A DNA stretch of 7,859 nucleotides from Candidatus Latescibacterota bacterium. Its GTDB lineage: Bacteria; JAAXHH01; JACQVL01. Below are positions 6,455 through 7,859 of this stretch, piece by piece. The stretch is from NCBI GenBank assembly GCA_016209865.1, contig JACQVL010000161.1, positions 1 through 7,859 of the forward strand. The letters are read 5' to 3'. Both the position numbers and the translations under genes were made by a program. The notes beneath the pieces are model-generated. The model had not been told where the DNA came from. It did not search any database and saw nothing but the letters and a program-made list of their open reading frames with translations. The number at the start of each line of letters is the position of its first letter. The stretch's first letter is position 1.

Positions 6455-7859
6455 TCATCTGTGATCCCAGAGTTGCCGGACGATGCGGGCGGCCATCTTG
6501 GGCTCGCGCTCGCGGGTAAACAGTCCCTTGCGGTTCAGGACGACCCGGCTGTAATGCTGGGCCGTCTTGAAATCGGAGAACGCCCAGATCAGCTCGCCGA
6601 CGGTGTACGGCTTGCTCTCGATGACCTTCATCTGCTGGACGATCAGGTCCGCCTGGTACTCCTCGGTGAAGAGTTCCGGCGGGTCGGTGTGGAGGCCCGC
6701 CATCGCGTCCGCGCCGAATTCGCTGACCAGGATCGGCTTGCCGAAGGTGTGACGGCAGGATTCGAGGTCGTGGTCGAGCGCCTCGCACGCTCTGTCGATC
6801 CGGCCAGGGTTGTAGTACCACCCGTGGTACCGGTTCAAGGAGATCACGTCGCAATGCCTGAGGATCGGCTCGCACGGGGAGGGATGGAGCGCTAAGGTGA
6901 CGGGCCGGGTGGGGTCCAGATGTTTCATCACCGCGCACATCCGCCCGAAATACCCATCAGCCGTCCGAACCGCCTGCTCGACATCCGGCGTCTCGCCCCG
7001 CAGGTTGGGTTCGTTGGCCACGCACCAGAGGATGACGCTCGGATGATTCTTGTCGCGCTGGTAGACCTCCTCCAGCATCTGCCGGTGGATTGCCTCTGTC
7101 CGCCCGGTGATGTGGAGAGGGGAGAGTCCGACGGCCGGGACTTCATCGATGACGAGCAGGCCTTTCTTGTCGGCGAGGAACAGCATCTCCTCCGCATACG
7201 GATAATGCACGCAGCGGAACGTGTTCGCATGGAGCCATTTCAGCAGGGACAGGTCTCTCACGATGACCGCGACGTTCATTCCCTTGCCGATGACCGGGAA
7301 GTCTTCGTGTTTGCCCGCTCCTCTGAGGAAGATCGGTTGTCCGTTGAGCAGCAGATGATCATCAGAAGCCGCGATCGTGCGGATGCCGACGGGCAGGTCG
7401 TATTGATCCGAGCTGTCGTGCTTCAATTCCACACAACACTCGTACAGGAAGGGATGGCCGGGGCTCCAGAATCGGGCCTCCGGCACGACGACCTGGCCGG
7501 AGCAAACGCCCTCGACGGCCTGCCCTTCGACCCGGACGGTCTGTCCGCCGCCGTGGAGCGAGAGTGCGACCGTCCCGGTCTCAGTCCCGTCAACCTGCAC
7601 CACGTACTCGACGATCCCGCGACTGCCCTCGATGGACGGGGTCAACGTGATATCGCGGATACGATTCTTCGGAGTCGTATAGAGCTTGACCGGCCGGTGA
7701 AGCCCGCCGTACGGGAAGAAATCGAACGTCGCCGGCGGGTAATTCTCCACCAGGTCGGGCAGACCTTGCGGGACCGTGTCCGCCGACAACTCCACGTCGA
7801 CGAGGATCGTCAGGAGGTTGAGCTTCCCGCAGGCGACCGTCTCGCTGACCTCGAATTCA
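6455..7859 (-). CDS. Family 2 glycoside hydrolase, beta-glucuronidase-like, 5' end missing
   Basis: The reading frame runs to the right edge and holds 467 codons, so the true start lies outside. The first visible residues (FEVSETVACGKLNLLTILVD) fit the sugar-binding domain in the middle of GH2 enzymes. An immunoglobulin-like domain follows, then the catalytic barrel. ANEPN contains the acid/base Glu (codon 7012-7010), and VSEFGAD contains the nucleophile Glu (6721-6719). NRYHGWY and the NRK triplet (Asn 6535-6533, Lys 6529-6527) match the NxK motif by which beta-glucuronidases recognise the glucuronate carboxylate. The NxK triplet lies 62 residues after the nucleophile, as in E. coli UidA (Glu504, Asn566). 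The segment after IDEVPAVGLSP is short, which suggests a form without the long active-site Loop 1. It would release glucuronate from glucuronides or glycans. About 120-150 N-terminal residues are missing, so secretion cannot be judged. Confidence 0.9.
   Translation of the reverse strand, partial: EFEVSETVACGKLNLLTILVDVELSADTVPQGLPDLVENYPPATFDFFPYGGLHRPVKLYTTPKNRIRDITLTPSIEGSRGIVEYVVQVDGTETGTVALSLHGGGQTVRVEGQAVEGVCSGQVVVPEARFWSPGHPFLYECCVELKHDSSDQYDLPVGIRTIAASDDHLLLNGQPIFLRGAGKHEDFPVIGKGMNVAVIVRDLSLLKWLHANTFRCVHYPYAEEMLFLADKKGLLVIDEVPAVGLSPLHITGRTEAIHRQMLEEVYQRDKNHPSVILWCVANEPNLRGETPDVEQAVRTADGYFGRMCAVMKHLDPTRPVTLALHPSPCEPILRHCDVISLNRYHGWYYNPGRIDRACEALDHDLESCRHTFGKPILVSEFGADAMAGLHTDPPELFTEEYQADLIVQQMKVIESKPYTVGELIWAFSDFKTAQHYSRVVLNRKGLFTREREPKMAARIVRQLWDHR

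Noticed and set aside
5444-6938. Long open frames in other frames over the PHP and hydrolase genes
   Set aside because: Their products are low-complexity, rich in Arg, Pro and Gly, and lie wholly over genes with clear motifs.
7793-7795. GTG at 7795 as the start of the family 2 hydrolase
   Set aside because: The frame stays open for 21 more codons to the edge and those residues continue the expected GH2 domain, so this GTG is an internal valine.
1-7859. CRISPR array, tRNA, rRNA or mobile element genes
   Set aside because: I found no regularly spaced repeats, no tRNA- or rRNA-like sequences and no transposase, integrase or phage motif.

Overview
The window reads as GC-rich chromosomal DNA from a bacterium, with genes packed tightly on both strands. 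There are two converging blocks. The left block (+ strand, 82-3845) is gatB followed by an unusual MFS transporter fused to HEAT repeats. The right block (- strand, 7859 down to 3873) is four genes in one direction: a beta-glucuronidase-like family 2 glycoside hydrolase cut by the window edge, a PHP-domain metallohydrolase of the CehA/McbA type, a CBM9-like carbohydrate-binding protein, and a phytanoyl-CoA dioxygenase (PhyH) family protein. The blocks meet tail to tail at about 3845-3873. I see no tRNA, rRNA, CRISPR array, transposase or phage gene.

The organism cannot be fixed from this window. GatB means it makes Gln-tRNA and/or Asn-tRNA by transamidation, as most bacteria do. PhyH-family oxygenases, CBM9-like proteins and CehA/McbA-type PHP proteins together recall polymer-degrading, little-cultivated lineages such as Latescibacteria, Poribacteria, Planctomycetes or Armatimonadetes. 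That is an inference from family content, not a sequence match.

The four - strand genes are separated by 55, 33 and 52 bases, and the last three each have a Shine-Dalgarno-like sequence 8-9 bases before the start. They look like one operon. A reasonable but unproven reading is handling of a sugar or glycoside containing a uronic acid: the hydrolase would release the sugar, the CBM9-like protein would bind a glycan, and the PHP and PhyH proteins would process an aglycone or ester.

The most unexplained structure is a pair of short GC-rich hairpins after the last two genes of this operon. Both begin G-TAG-GGGCGA on the - strand, and in both the TAG is the stop codon of the gene, so they look like copies of one intergenic repeat family. 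The left copy also carries the stop codon of the converging MFS gene in its other arm. Other points of interest are the MFS-HEAT fusion, a non-standard metal motif in the PhyH protein, and a possible leaderless gatB.
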